DNA of 64,000 bases from NCBI RefSeq assembly GCF_002154335.2, contig NZ_MTPX02000041.1, forward strand, positions 62,001-126,000, given 5' to 3'. The notes below the pieces were generated by a model, which was not told where the DNA came from, ran no database searches, and worked only from the letters and a program-made list of their open reading frames with translations. Positions 44,918-54,645 of this stretch are shown here, piece by piece. This DNA comes from Actinomyces ruminis (GTDB lineage: Bacteria > Actinomycetota > Actinomycetes > Actinomycetales > Actinomycetaceae). How positions within the stretch are numbered: the stretch's first letter is position 1; each line of letters opens with the position of its first letter. A program made the position numbers and the translations under genes.

Positions 44918-44964
44918 ACGGCTCCGGCCGGGCACGGGAGGCACTCGTGCCAGGCCGGAGCCGT
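44918..44964 (+). terminator. Terminator after rplO
   Basis: ACGGCTCCGGCC (44918-44929) pairs perfectly with GGCCGGAGCCGT (44953-44964), with inner arms GGCACG/CGTGCC, followed by ATTCTC. It lies 49 bp after the rplO stop. Confidence 0.82.
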
Positions 44965-44977
44965 ATTCTCTGACCAC

Positions 44978-45098
44978 ACGTACACGTTTGGCTCTGACGT
45001 ACGGGTTTCGCTCTGACGTACGCGTTTTGGAGTTCTCCCCGTGTCTGGCAGTCGGAAAGCTCCAAAACGCGTACGTGAAGCGGGAATTCGTACGTGTG
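44978..45098. repeat. ACGTACGCGTTTTGGAG inverted pair with extra half units, location 1
   Basis: ACGTACGCGTTTTGGAG (45016-45032) is the exact reverse complement of CTCCAAAACGCGTACGT (45060-45076). Degenerate units (CACGTACACGTTT near 44978 and GACGTACGGGTTT near 44997) precede it and a reversed TTCGTACGTGTG follows near 45088. The 17-bp arms are identical to those at 56684-56744. The remaining bases up to secY hold no gene. Confidence 0.8.
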
Positions 45099-45320
45099 AA
45101 CAGCCTCCGGAGATGTGTTCGGCGTGGGGTGGCGTGACCGATACCCTGTCGGCTTTGTGCCTGTGTGGCAAGCTGGACATGTGCGGCGGGGGTAGGGTTG
45201 CCCAGGGTATGCCCCCGGACAGGCGCGACGTGTGTCCGGAACGCCTCGGCGGTCGGTCCGCAGGACGCGTGTGCGCCCGCCGTTTCCCACATCCGCAATC
45301 AGCCGCCCACAGGAGACCGA

Positions 45321-46613
45321 GTGTTCAGTGCGTTCATCCAGGCGTTCAAAACGCCGGACCTCAGGAGAAAGCTCCTGTTCACCCTGGGCATCATGGCCCT
45401 GTTCCGGCTCGGCTCCGTGCTGCCCACCCCCGGAGTAGACCTGGCCAACGTGCAGGTGTGCGTGGGTGAGGCCGAGGACGCGGGCCTGCTTGGGCTGATC
45501 AACATCTTCTCCGGCGGCGCGCTGCTGCAGCTGAGCGTATTCGCCCTGGGCATCATGCCCTACATCACCGCATCCATCATCATTCAACTGCTGCGGGTGG
45601 TGATCCCGCGCTTCGAGGAGCTGTACAAGGAGGGCCAGTCGGGCGCCGCCAAGCTGACCGAGTACACCCGCTACCTCACCATCGGCTTGGGCGTGCTCCA
45701 GTCGGCCACCATCGTCGCCACCGCCGCCAACGGCAACCTGTTCACCGGCTGTTCGGTGGACGTCATCCCGAACGACTCGCCGGTGAACCTGGCGCTGATG
45801 ATCGTCACCATGACCGCCGGCACCGGCCTGATCATGTGGCTGGGCGAGCTTATTACCGAGCACGGTATCGGCAATGGCATGTCCCTGCTGATCTTCACCT
45901 CGATTGTGGCGCGCATGCCGCAGAACCTGCTGTCCATCCTGGGAGGCTCCGGCGGTGTCTCCCGCTTCCTGGCGGTGGTCGCCATCATCCTGGTGGCCAC
46001 GCTCGCGGTGGTGTTCGTCGAGCAAGCCACTCGCCGGATCCCCGTGCAGTACGCCAAGCGCATGGTGGGACGGCGCCAGTACGGCGGTTCCACCACCTAC
46101 ATCCCCATCAAGATCAACACCGCCGGCGTCATCCCGGTTATTTTCGCCTCCTCCCTGCTGGCCATGCCGCAGCTGGTCGCCCAGTTCGGCTCGCCCACCA
46201 GTGCTTGGGTGCAGTGGATCGGCACCAACCTGGGGCAGACGGACACGATCTACCTGGTGGCCTACGCCCTGCTGATCTTCGCCTTCGCGTTCTTCTACAC
46301 GGCCATCACCTTCAACTCCGAGGAGATCGCCGACAACATGAAGCGCTACGGCGGCTTCATCCCCGGCATCCGTGCCGGGGAGCCGACGGTGCGTTACCTC
46401 AGCTATGTAATCAATCGGATCACCGCGGCGGGCTCCGTCTACCTGGTGATCCTGGCCCTGCTGCCGACGCTCGCCGTCATCTGGCTGGGCCTGTCCCAGA
46501 ATCTGCCGTTCGGCGGCACGACCATCCTGATCATGGTGGGAGTCGGCCTGCAGACGGTTAAGGAAATCAACTCTCAGCTGCAGCAGCGGCACTACGAAGG
46601 GTTCCTCTCATGA
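45321..46613 (+). CDS. secY: Preprotein translocase channel subunit SecY
   Basis: SecY is the ten-helix pore of the Sec translocon. GTG 45321, behind AGGAGA, begins FSAFIQAFKTPDLRRKLLFT. Visible features are the plug/lateral-gate region INIFSGGALLQLSVFALGIM with PYITASIIIQLL, and the cytoplasmic loops ATRRIPVQYAKRMVGRRQYG and FNSEEIADNMKRYGGFIPGI. The 430-residue length is normal. Longer upstream readings cross repeats and are rejected. It overlaps adk by 4 bp. Confidence 0.97.
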   Translation: MFSAFIQAFKTPDLRRKLLFTLGIMALFRLGSVLPTPGVDLANVQVCVGEAEDAGLLGLINIFSGGALLQLSVFALGIMPYITASIIIQLLRVVIPRFEELYKEGQSGAAKLTEYTRYLTIGLGVLQSATIVATAANGNLFTGCSVDVIPNDSPVNLALMIVTMTAGTGLIMWLGELITEHGIGNGMSLLIFTSIVARMPQNLLSILGGSGGVSRFLAVVAIILVATLAVVFVEQATRRIPVQYAKRMVGRRQYGGSTTYIPIKINTAGVIPVIFASSLLAMPQLVAQFGSPTSAWVQWIGTNLGQTDTIYLVAYALLIFAFAFFYTAITFNSEEIADNMKRYGGFIPGIRAGEPTVRYLSYVINRITAAGSVYLVILALLPTLAVIWLGLSQNLPFGGTTILIMVGVGLQTVKEINSQLQQRHYEGFLS

Positions 46614-47194
46614 GCGCACGTATGGTCATCCTCGGTCCTCCCGGAGCCGGCAAGGGAACCCAGGCCGCCCGCATTTGCGAGCGCCTGGGCATCCCCGCCA
46701 TCTCCACCGGCGACATCTTCCGCGCGAACGTCGCCGGCGGCACCGAACTGGGCCGCCAGGCCAAGCAGTACATGGACGCCGGCGAGTACGTACCCGACTC
46801 GGTCACCAACGCCATGGTCGCCGACCGGCTGTCCGCCGCCGACGCCGCCGACGGCTTCCTGCTGGACGGCTACCCCCGCACCGAGGCGCAGGTGCACGAG
46901 TTGGACAGCATGCTCGCCGCCGCCGACCTGTCCCTGGACGTGGTCCTGGAGATCACCGCCGACGCCGAGGTAGTGGTGCAGCGCCTGCTGGGGCGTGCCG
47001 CCGAGCAGGGCCGTGCCGACGACACGGAGCCGGTCATTCGCCGTCGCCTGGAGGTGTACGCGGAGCAGACCGAGCCGTTGGCCACCTTGTACGAGCAGCG
47101 CGGACTGCTGGTACGCGTCGACGGCGTCGGCGCGCTGGACGAGGTCACCGACCGGATCATGGCGGCGCTCGCCACCCGCGGCGTCACCGCCTGA
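46610..47194 (+). CDS. adk: Adenylate kinase
   Basis: It interconverts ATP and AMP with two ADP. The 194-residue protein shows the P-loop GPPGAGKGTQAARICERLGI, ISTGDIFRANV, LLDGYPRTEAQVHELDSML and the closing RRRLEVYAEQTEPLATLYEQ. The LID is the short form without zinc cysteines, usual in actinobacteria. The ATGA overlap with secY shows coupling; map follows after 14 bp. Confidence 0.97.
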   Translation: MSARMVILGPPGAGKGTQAARICERLGIPAISTGDIFRANVAGGTELGRQAKQYMDAGEYVPDSVTNAMVADRLSAADAADGFLLDGYPRTEAQVHELDSMLAAADLSLDVVLEITADAEVVVQRLLGRAAEQGRADDTEPVIRRRLEVYAEQTEPLATLYEQRGLLVRVDGVGALDEVTDRIMAALATRGVTA

Positions 47195-47208
47195 ACGGTC
47201 CGCCGGTC

Positions 47209-48089
47209 ATGCTGACGCGCGAGCGGATTCAGCTCAAGACCCCTGACCAGCTGCGGCATATGCGCCGGGCCGGGTTGGTTGTCGCCGACATCCACGCGGC
47301 CTGCGGGAGGCGGTGCGCCCCGGCATCACCACCGCCGAGTTGGACGCCGTCTCCGCCGATGCCATTGCCCGCGGCGGGGCGCGCTCCAACTTCCTGGGCT
47401 ATTACGACTACCCGGCCACCGTGTGCATCTCCGTCAACGACGAGGTGGTCCACGGCATCCCGGGCGAGCGGGTGCTCGAGGCGGGCGACCTGGTCACCTT
47501 CGACTGCGGCGCCTACATCCTCGACGACGCCGGCACCCAGTGGCACGGCGACGCCGCCTTCACCACCGTGGTGGGCGGCCGCTACGCCTCCGAGGCCGAC
47601 CGGGTGCTGGACACCACCACTCGGCAGGCCCTGTGGGCTGCGATCGCGGCCGTCGCCCGCGCCGCCGCCGGTGAGGCCAGCGGGCGGGACGCGCGACTGA
47701 ACACTGTGGGGGACACGGTCGAGGCCACCGTCGCGGCGGCGAGTGCACGCGAGGGCGTGCACCTGGGCATCCTGCAGGACTACGTGGGCCACGGCATCGG
47801 TACCGCCATGCACATGGCCCCCGACGTGCTCAACTATTCCGTCAAGCGCAAGGGGCCCAAACTGCGCCCGGGCATGGTGCTCGCCATCGAGCCTATGCTC
47901 ACCGCCGGTGGTCCCGAGGTGGATGAACTCGACGACGGCTGGACCGTGGTCACCCGGGACGGCTCGCGCGCCGCCCAGTGGGAGCACACGGTGGCGCTTG
48001 TGCCCGGCGGGGTGTGGGTGCTGACTGCTCCCGATGGGGGAGTGGAGGGCCTGGCCCCCTACGGTATCGAGCCCCGCCCCCTGGCCTGA
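47209..48089 (+). CDS. map: Methionine aminopeptidase type I (one frameshift)
   Basis: It removes the initiator methionine from nascent proteins using two metal ions. MLTRERIQLKTPDQLRHMRR from ATG 47209 loses frame near 47300-47301. Restoring one C (GCC-CTG) gives DIHAALREAVRPGITTAELD and joins the rest. The metal-site segments are present: CISVNDEVVHGIPG, TFDCGAYILDDAGTQWHGDA, GHGIGTAMHMAP and VLAIEPMLTAGG. Repaired length is about 293 residues. secY-adk-map is the usual order. Confidence 0.95.
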
Positions 48090-48436
48090 GCGCCGACCCT
48101 TCGCCACGGCCGGTCGAAGTCACGCACCGCGACCGGCACCAATGACGCACCGAGACCGGCAGAAGTGGTTTCGGCGGGGCGAGTCGACTTCGCTCCGCGG
48201 ACCGGCGCGGCACACAGTGTGTCAGGAAACACCGCCGGATAATGCCCTCCCGCGGTGGTCAGCCGTGGCGGGTTTGCCGTATCGTTGGCGATCGGCGCGT
48301 CCAGGACGCGGTGCCAGACCATTTTGCCCGCCGGTTCTCCGGCTACCAGCAAGATGGCGCGGCACGTCCAGCGCACCATGCCGGCGGCGTCGTCGCCGGA
48401 AGGAGTATCCAGCGAGAAAGCAACCGACGGAGGAAC
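48090..48436. other. Spacer with a short direct repeat, upstream of infA
   Basis: No gene in these 347 bp. Two units of ACGCACCGNGACCGGCA lie at about 48122-48138 and 48145-48161. A possible infA promoter has -10 TATCGT at 48280-48285 with a weak TGGTCA 18 bp upstream. Confidence 0.4.
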
Positions 48437-48658
48437 ATGGCTAAGAAGGACGGCGTCATCGAGGTCGAGGGATCGGTCGTCGAGGCCCTTCCGAACGCGA
48501 TGTTCCGGGTTGAGCTGAGCAACGGGCACGTCGTGCTCGCGCACATCTCGGGCAAGATGCGGCAGCACTACATTCGCATCCTGCCGGAGGACCGCGTGGT
48601 CGTTGAACTCAGCCCCTACGACCTGTCGCGTGGCCGCATCGTCTACCGGTACAAGTGA
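48437..48658 (+). CDS. infA: Translation initiation factor IF-1
   Basis: IF-1 blocks the A site during initiation. The 73-residue OB-fold protein reads [20 protein letters not shown] with [40 protein letters not shown] and [12 protein letters not shown] 48437 follows GGAGGAAC. It leads the infA-rpmJ-rpsM-rpsK-rpoA-rplQ cluster. Confidence 0.98.
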   Translation: MAKKDGVIEVEGSVVEALPNAMFRVELSNGHVVLAHISGKMRQHYIRILPEDRVVVELSPYDLSRGRIVYRYK

Positions 48659-48691
48659 CAGTCCTCCCAACCGGGAGGACGGAGGAACAAC

Positions 48692-48805
48692 ATGAAGGTC
48701 AAGCCGAGCGTCAAGAAGATCTGTGACAACTGCAAGGTGATTCGTCGCCACGGCAAGGTCATGGTCATCTGCGACAACCCGCGGCACAAGCAGCGTCAGG
48801 GCTGA
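48692..48805 (+). CDS. rpmJ: 50S ribosomal protein L36
   Basis: L36 is the smallest 50S protein. The 37-residue sequence [20 protein letters not shown] and [17 protein letters not shown] has the zinc-binding Cys/His set (CDNC, C and H). It lies 33 bp after infA behind GGAGGAAC. Confidence 0.97.
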   Translation: MKVKPSVKKICDNCKVIRRHGKVMVICDNPRHKQRQG

Positions 48806-48964
48806 CACCCGCGCGTCGTCGGCCTGGTGGCCGGCGGCAAAACAACTCAGCACCCACCCCAGTGGCGCCCCGCGCCACCACCCCCGGTTCCTGGAGGCCG
48901 GGGCACCGGAAGGCGGTGGAGGGGATGGGTGACGACCTCCGGGAACACACAGGAGAACCACACA

Positions 48965-49337
48965 GTGGCACGCATTTCCGGCGTTGACCTGCCTCGCGAG
49001 AAGCGAGTCGAGGTAGCGCTCACCTACATCTACGGGATCGGACGCACCCGCGCCCAGAAGACTCTTGAGGCCACCGGGGTCAACCCGGACACCCGCGTCA
49101 AGGACCTGACCGAGGACGAGCTGGTCGCGCTGCGCAACCACATCGATTCCAGCTACCAGGTCGAGGGCGACCTGCGTCGTGAGGTCCAGGCGGACATCCG
49201 CCGCAAGATCGAGATCGGCTCCTACCAGGGCCTGCGCCACCGGCGCCACCTGCCGGTCCGCGGCCAGCGCACCAAGACCAACGCCCGCACGCGCAAGGTC
49301 CCAAGCGCACCGTGCCGGTAAGAAGAAGGCCAAGTAA
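48965..49337 (+). CDS. rpsM: 30S ribosomal protein S13 (two frameshifts near the end)
   Basis: S13 forms head-to-50S bridges and contacts the P-site tRNA. GTG 48965 begins [20 protein letters not shown], with [20 protein letters not shown] and [20 protein letters not shown]. The tail is broken twice, at 49297-49298 (AAG-GGT) and 49314 (GTG-GCC), each a lost G. Restoring both gives TNARTRKGPKRTVAGKKKAK and a stop at 49337, the normal end. Unrepaired, the protein ends VPSAPCR. Confidence 0.95.
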
Positions 49338-49394
49338 CCAGTCGTTATCCGGGTGCCGCAGGCCCGGAATTAGACCTCACCCGAAGAAGGAAGC

Positions 49395-49796
49395 ATGCCC
49401 CCTAAGACTCGTTCCACCGCGCGCAAGCCGCGCCGCAAGGACCGTAAGAACGTCACCCACGGTCACGCCTACATCAAGTCCACCTTCAACAACACCATCG
49501 TGTCCCTGACCGACCCCAACGGCGCCGTTATCGCCTGGGCCTCCTCCGGTCAGGTCGGCTTCAAGGGCTCGCGCAAGTCGACGCCGTACGCCGCCCAGCT
49601 CGCCGCGGAGGCCGCCGCCCGACGCGCCCAGGACCACGGCATGAAGAAGGTCGACGTGTTCGTCAAGGGCCCCGGCTCCGGTCGTGAGACCGCGATCCGC
49701 TCGCTGCAGGCCGCCGGCCTCGAGGTCGGCTCGATCACCGACGTGACCCCGCAGGCGCACAACGGCTGCCGCCCGCCTAAGCGGCGTCGCGTCTGA
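49395..49796 (+). CDS. rpsK: 30S ribosomal protein S11
   Basis: S11 lines the mRNA exit on the platform. The 133-residue protein has [40 protein letters not shown] and the C-terminal [20 protein letters not shown]. Intact. The next gene is rpoA; rpsD, often found here, is absent from the window. Confidence 0.98.
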   Translation: MPPKTRSTARKPRRKDRKNVTHGHAYIKSTFNNTIVSLTDPNGAVIAWASSGQVGFKGSRKSTPYAAQLAAEAAARRAQDHGMKKVDVFVKGPGSGRETAIRSLQAAGLEVGSITDVTPQAHNGCRPPKRRRV

Positions 49797-49955
49797 GTCT
49801 TGACACTGCGGTCGGCGTCCTCCTCACGCACGTGGGGGACGACGTCGGCCCTTGGCTCCGCCCGGCAGGACGGGCCGGCCGCCGACGCGCGTCGGCGGCC
49901 AACACCATGAGGAACGGCGTCATATAGCGGGCGCCGCGACGAAAGGAAACCCCTA

Positions 49956-50956
49956 GTGCTCATTGCACAGCGACCCACACTCTCCGAGGAGGTCATTGAG
50001 GAGGACCGCCGCTCGCGGTTCATCCTCGAGCCCCTCGAGCCCGGCTTCGGCTACACGCTCGGAAACTCCCTGCGTCGCACGCTGCTGTCCTCCATTCCGG
50101 GCGCAGCCGTGACCTCCGTCCGCATTGAGGGAGTGCCCCACGAGTTCCGCACCATTCCCGGGGTCAAGGAGGACGTCGCCCAGATCATCCTGAACATCAA
50201 GGAGATCGTCCTGTCGTCCGAGAACGACGAGCCGGTGGTCATGTACCTGCGCAAGTCCGGTCCGGGCGTCGTCGTCGCCGGCGACATCACCCCGCCGGCG
50301 GGCGTGGAGATCCACAACCCCGACCTGGTCATCGCCACCCTCAACGAGAAGGGCAAGCTGGAGATCGAGCTGACCGTCGAACGCGGCCGCGGCTACGTCT
50401 CCGCGAACCAGAACAAGGACCCGAACGCCGAGATCTCCCGGATCCCGGTGGACTCGATCTACTCGCCGGTCAAGAAGGTCTCCTACGCGGTGGAGGCCAC
50501 CCGTGTGGAACAGCGCACGGACTTCGACCGTCTGGTGGTCGACGTGGAGACCAAGGCCTCAATGACGCCGCGCGACGCGCTCGCCTCGGCCGGTAAGACG
50601 CTGGTTGAGCTGTTCGGACTGGCCCGGGAGCTCAACGTCGAGGCCGAGGGCATCGAGGTCGGCCCCTCGCCGATGGACCAGGCCCTGCAGCAGGACCTGG
50701 CCATGATGATCGACGAGCTGGACCTGCAGGCCCGCTCCTCCAACGCCCTCAAGCGCGAGGCATCCACACCGTCGGTGAGCTCGTCGCGCGCAGCGAGGCA
50801 GACCTCCTCGACATCCGCAACTTCGGTGCCAAGTCGATCTCCGAGATCAAGGACAAGCTGGCCGAACTCGGGCTGTCCCTCAAGGGGTCCCCGGTCGACT
50901 ACGCCCCGGAGGGCGACTACACCAACCCCACCTTCAGCGACGAGCAGCAGGCCTGA
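49956..50956 (+). CDS. rpoA: RNA polymerase alpha subunit (one frameshift)
   Basis: Alpha dimers start polymerase assembly, and the C-terminal domain binds UP elements and activators. GTG 49956 begins [20 protein letters not shown], with [20 protein letters not shown] and [22 protein letters not shown] lost at 50759-50760 (GAG-GGC) restores the C-terminal domain [20 protein letters not shown] and [20 protein letters not shown], ending at 50956. Repaired length is about 333 residues. Without repair the DNA-binding domain would be scrambled. Confidence 0.97.
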
Positions 50957-50986
50957 CGCCGGCTCGCCATTCCACTAGGAGACAAC

Positions 50987-51766
50987 ATGCCTCGCCCCAC
51001 CAAGGGTCCCCGGCTGGGTGGATCCCCCCAGCACGAGCGCCACATGCTGGCCAACCTGGCCACGCAGCTCATCGTCCACGAGTCGATCACGACCACGGAG
51101 GCGCGCGCCCGCCGCCTGCGCCCCTACGTCGAGAAGCTCATCACCAAGGGCAAGCGCGGCGACCTCCACGCCCGCCGCACGGTGATGAAGAAGGTGACGG
51201 ACAAGTACGCCGTCTACCGTCTCTTCGACGAGATCGCCCCGCAGATGGCCGACCGCGACGGCGGTTACACCCGCATCGTCAAGACCGCACCGCGCCGGGG
51301 AGACAACGCCCCCATGGCCGTGATCTCGCTGGTGCTGGAGCCGGTCGCCAAGAAGGCAGTCGTCGACGACGCCGTGCGCACCGCCAAGCGTGCGGCCGAG
51401 CAGGCCGTGGCCGAGGTCGAGGAGGCCGCCGCCGAGGTTGAGGCGGAGGAGACCCCCGCCGCTGAGGACGCCGTCGAGGAGACCGAGGCTGTGGCCGAGG
51501 AGACCGCTGCCGAGGCCGACGCAGAGGACGAGGCCTCCGGCAAGCCCGTCTACGCCGGCTCCGTCCGCCTGGAGAAGGGCACCACCGAGGCCCCCGACGC
51601 CGACCATGAGGTCAAGGGCAACGAGGACTCCATGAAGTACCACGTGCCCGGCTCCCGCTGGTACGACAACACGGTGGCCGAGGTCTGGTTCGCCAGCCCC
51701 GAGGACGCCGAGGCCGCGGGCTTCGCCCCCGCCGGCGGTGCCGCCGCGCAGAAGGTCAAGAAGTGA
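50987..51766 (+). CDS. rplQ: 50S ribosomal protein L17 with long C-terminal extension
   Basis: L17 lies near the tunnel exit. The first 120 residues are a normal L17 ([53 protein letters not shown]). The 259-residue total is about twice the family's usual length. A Glu/Ala-rich acidic stretch of about 50 residues is followed by a separate segment [20 protein letters not shown] and [20 protein letters not shown]. That segment looks like the small YHxPGSxWY...AEVWF...AEAAGF domain known from other actinobacterial proteins (sunset-like). The base calls are even through the junction and no frameshift explains it. Confidence 0.95.
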   Translation: MPRPTKGPRLGGSPQHERHMLANLATQLIVHESITTTEARARRLRPYVEKLITKGKRGDLHARRTVMKKVTDKYAVYRLFDEIAPQMADRDGGYTRIVKTAPRRGDNAPMAVISLVLEPVAKKAVVDDAVRTAKRAAEQAVAEVEEAAAEVEAEETPAAEDAVEETEAVAEETAAEADAEDEASGKPVYAGSVRLEKGTTEAPDADHEVKGNEDSMKYHVPGSRWYDNTVAEVWFASPEDAEAAGFAPAGGAAAQKVKK

Positions 51767-51803
51767 GCCGGTCCCGCTAAGGGCCACGCGTTACGACGTA
51801 CAC

Positions 51804-51839
51804 GGGAGGGCTGGTCGCCTGCGGGTGACCGGCCCTCCC
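51804..51839. terminator. Bidirectional terminator between rplQ and ppgK
   Basis: GGGAGGGCTGGTC (51804-51816) pairs with GACCGGCCCTCCC (51827-51839) with one wobble pair, lying between two convergent stops. Confidence 0.8.
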
Positions 51840-51845
51840 CGCGTC

Positions 51846-52604
51846 TCAGCGGCGGGCCATCTCCCAGCAGCGGGCGCCGCCGGTCATGCCCGCCTCATTG
51901 GGCACGACGACGACGTCGTCGCCGACCTTGTCGAGCTGGAAGGCGGTGATGCGGCGGGAATTGCCGCCGCCCAGGTAAAGCCGGTCCCACATGTACATGG
52001 GCCGCAGCGCCTCGACCACACGCCGCACTCGCCGCGACCAGTGGGCGTCCCCCAGGCGCAGCCGCTCGTGCTCGCCGATATAGTCGTCATAGGTGAGTCC
52101 CCAGCGCACCGGCCCCTGGGAGACCTCTACGTGGGGGGCGAGCACGCCGTTGTCGAAGACGGCGTTGCCCAGGCCGGTGCCCAGGGTCACGATCATCTCC
52201 AGGCCGTGCCCGGTGACGACGCCGGCGCCGGCGACCTCGGCGTCATTGAGCACTAGCACCGGGCGGCCGAGGGTCGCCTGGAGGCGACCACCCATGTCGA
52301 AGCGTGCCCAGGCCTCCACCAGTTCGGGCAGCACGCGGGAACGCGGGCCGTCCTTGGTGATGTAGTGGGGGGTGGCGATGACGACCCCGTGGCGGATCAT
52401 GCCGGGCATGCCGACGGTCACCCGGTCGGCGGGCGGCAGTTGATCGGCCAGGTCCTTGATGGTGTCTACCAGCAGCTCGGGCGGCAGCGGGTAGGGGGTG
52501 GGGGTGCGCAGGGCGCGGGAGATGATGGCGCCGTCGGCGTCGAGCACGGAGGCCTTGATGCCGCCGCCGCCGCAGTCGACGCTGAGGGTGGTTGTAGTGG
52601 TCAC
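51846..52604 (-). CDS. ppgK: Polyphosphate glucokinase (ROK family)
   Basis: PpgK phosphorylates glucose with polyphosphate or ATP and is typical of actinobacteria. The 252-residue protein has the phosphate loop LSVDCGGGGIKASVLDADG, VGMPGMIRHGVVIATPHYIT, the sugar-binding NDAEVAGAGVV and a second phosphate motif VTLGTGLGNAVFDNGVL, but lacks the ROK zinc cysteines. It starts at GTG 52604. The cytoplasmic product feeds glycolysis. It is alone on the minus strand between rplQ and truA. Confidence 0.88.
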   Translation of the reverse strand: MTTTTTLSVDCGGGGIKASVLDADGAIISRALRTPTPYPLPPELLVDTIKDLADQLPPADRVTVGMPGMIRHGVVIATPHYITKDGPRSRVLPELVEAWARFDMGGRLQATLGRPVLVLNDAEVAGAGVVTGHGLEMIVTLGTGLGNAVFDNGVLAPHVEVSQGPVRWGLTYDDYIGEHERLRLGDAHWSRRVRRVVEALRPMYMWDRLYLGGGNSRRITAFQLDKVGDDVVVVPNEAGMTGGARCWEMARR

Positions 52605-52776
52605 GCCCCGACGCTACCGCCTCGGGCGCGTCGGTAGTGGTTGGCGGTGGCCCGGCAGCAAATACCGCGGCGGCCACCGCGGCCGAGCTGCGCGCCTAGG
52701 GTCCTCGTCTCCGGGCGTGCGCGCGAAGCACCGGGCTGGCCGCTGAAGGTGAGGCGGGGGCCGTTGCCGTTGCTGT

Positions 52777-52880
52777 TGAACGACCCTGGGCCACGTTGCA
52801 CGACCTTGGGGTGTTTTGCACGACCCCGGGGTGGTCGTGGAACGCACACCAAGGTCGTGCAGTGGCACCAAGGTCGTGCA
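52777..52880. repeat. GCACGACC direct/inverted array in the ppgK-truA spacer
   Basis: Three units in one direction (TTGAACGACCCTGGG near 52777, TTGCACGACCTTGGGGTG near 52796, TTGCACGACCCCGGGGTG near 52816) are followed by three reversed ones (GGTCGTGGAACG near 52833, CACCAAGGTCGTGCA at 52847-52861, CACCAAGGTCGTGCA at 52866-52880). The layout is that of the TTGGACC arrays with a different motif. The rest of 52605-52957 has no gene. Confidence 0.78.
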
Positions 52881-52957
52881 AGTGAGACGCGGCCCCGGCG
52901 GCTAGCGCCGAGCCAGCTGGGCGAAGGCAGCATCCCGGCTGTGGTCTCATGGTTGCC

Positions 52958-53902
52958 ATGAGCGACGCCGCCCCCTCCCACCCCGACGCCGTGCGCGTGC
53001 GCCTGGACCTGGCCTACGACGGCACCGGCTTCCACGGCTGGGCCGCCCAGCCCGGACAGCGCACCGTCGAGGGCGTGCTGACCGACGCCCTGGCCACCGT
53101 GCTGCGCACCCCGGTGCGGCTGACGGTGGCCGGGCGCACCGACGCCGGCGTCCACGCCGTCGCGCAGGTCGCGCACCTTGACGTGCCCACCGCAGCCTGG
53201 CGGACACTGCCCGGACGCTCCACCCGCACCCCCGAGCAGGCCCTGCTGGACCGGCTCGCCGGCGTGCTCGCCCGCGAGGCCCAACACGGCCCCGTCCCCG
53301 CCCCGCGCGGTGCCGGCGACCTAGTGGTCTACGGCGTCCGGCAGGTTCCCCCCGCCTTCGATGCCCGCTTCTCCGCCCTGACCCGCCGCTACTGCTACCG
53401 CATTGCCGACGGTGGCCCCGCCGGCGCCCCACGCGACCCCGCCCGCCGCGGGCAGGTTCTCTGGCTGGGAGAGAGGCTCGACGTCAACGCCATGCAGGCC
53501 GCCAGTCGCCCCCTGCTGGGGGGGCACGACTTCCTGTCCTACTGCCGCCCCCGCGAGGGCGCCACCACCATCCGCACCCTGAAGGAGCTGAGCTGGCGGC
53601 GCCTGCCCGCCGATGCCCTAGGCCCCGACGGCGGCCTGGTTACCCTCACCGTCGTTGCCGACGCCTTCTGCCACTCCATGGTGCGTTCCCTGGTGGGCGC
53701 CGCCCTCGCCGTCGGAACCGGGCGGCGCGACGTCGAATGGCCCGCCCGGCTGCTGGAGGCTCGCAGCCGTCAGCAGGCGGCCCCCGTCGCACCCGCCCAC
53801 GGCCTCACCCTTCAGGAGGTCACCTACCCGGCCGACGACGAGCTCGCCGCCCAGGCCGAACGGGCCCGCACCCTGCGCCGAATGCCCGGCTGCTGCGACT
53901 GA
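52958..53902 (+). CDS. truA: tRNA pseudouridine(38-40) synthase TruA
   Basis: TruA makes pseudouridine in the anticodon arm of tRNAs. The protein of about 314 residues shows [40 protein letters not shown], the catalytic [38 protein letters not shown] and [23 protein letters not shown] 52958 is taken; ATG 52949 is in frame too, and neither has a clear ribosome site, so a leaderless start is possible. It lies upstream of rplM-rpsI as in many bacteria, but with a separate promoter between them. Confidence 0.94.
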   Translation: MSDAAPSHPDAVRVRLDLAYDGTGFHGWAAQPGQRTVEGVLTDALATVLRTPVRLTVAGRTDAGVHAVAQVAHLDVPTAAWRTLPGRSTRTPEQALLDRLAGVLAREAQHGPVPAPRGAGDLVVYGVRQVPPAFDARFSALTRRYCYRIADGGPAGAPRDPARRGQVLWLGERLDVNAMQAASRPLLGGHDFLSYCRPREGATTIRTLKELSWRRLPADALGPDGGLVTLTVVADAFCHSMVRSLVGAALAVGTGRRDVEWPARLLEARSRQQAAPVAPAHGLTLQEVTYPADDELAAQAERARTLRRMPGCCD

Positions 53903-53970
53903 ACGGGGGGTATCTGCCCGTCGCGCCCGGCGGCGTGTCAGGTCTCACGGCCCTGGGGGCGCCGACCGCT

Positions 53971-53999
53971 TTGACCACCCCTGAACCCGCCGGTAGGGT
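53971..53999 (+). promoter_or_regulatory. Probable rplM-rpsI promoter
   Basis: TTGACC (53971-53976) and TAGGGT (53994-53999) are separated by exactly 17 bp, about 165 bp before rplM. It is the best promoter match in the window. Confidence 0.65.
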
Positions 54000-54162
54000 A
54001 GGGCACCGTCGTGCAGCACGCGATCACGCTTGTGGTGCCATCCCACTCGCCACTTGCGGCCGGTGCTCCGACCACCTCATCTGACCATGGCGGTCCCGCC
54101 GGATGCCAGCGCCTGCGCTGTATCCGCGTGTCCGCCCGCCAAGAGAAACGAAGGCAACGCCA

Positions 54163-54605
54163 GTGCGCACGTACACACCGAAGCCCGGCGACGTCAAGAA
54201 GAACTGGTACGTCATTGACGCCAGCGACGTCGTGCTCGGCCAGCTCGCAGCCCAGGCTGCAACCCTGCTCCGTGGGAAGCACAAGCCGCAGTTCGCGCCG
54301 AACGAGGACTGTGGCGACTACGTCGTCATCATCAACGCCGACAAGGTCGTCCTCACCCGCGGCAAGGCCGATAAGAAGTTCGCCTACCGCCACTCCGGCT
54401 ACCCGGGTGGTCTGACCGCCGTCTCCTACCGGGAGCTGTTGGCCACCAACCCCGAGCGGGCCGTCCAGAAGGCCATCAAGGGCATGCTGCCCCACACCCG
54501 CCTGGGACGCGCCCAGCTGAAGAAGCTGAAGGTGTACGCCGGCCCGGAGCACCCGCACGCTCCCAGAACCCGCAGAGCTACCAGCTCACCCAGGTCACCC
54601 AGTAA
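54163..54605 (+). CDS. rplM: 50S ribosomal protein L13 (one frameshift at the end)
   Basis: L13 is an early 50S assembly protein. GTG 54163 begins [20 protein letters not shown], with [20 protein letters not shown] and [20 protein letters not shown]. Near 54562-54564 one base of a C-run is missing. Restoring it gives [19 protein letters not shown] and a stop at 54605, a normal ending. Repaired length is about 147 residues. Confidence 0.95.
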
Positions 54606-54645
54606 GCGCTCCAGCGCCCGGCACCCGACAAGCAAAGGACACATC

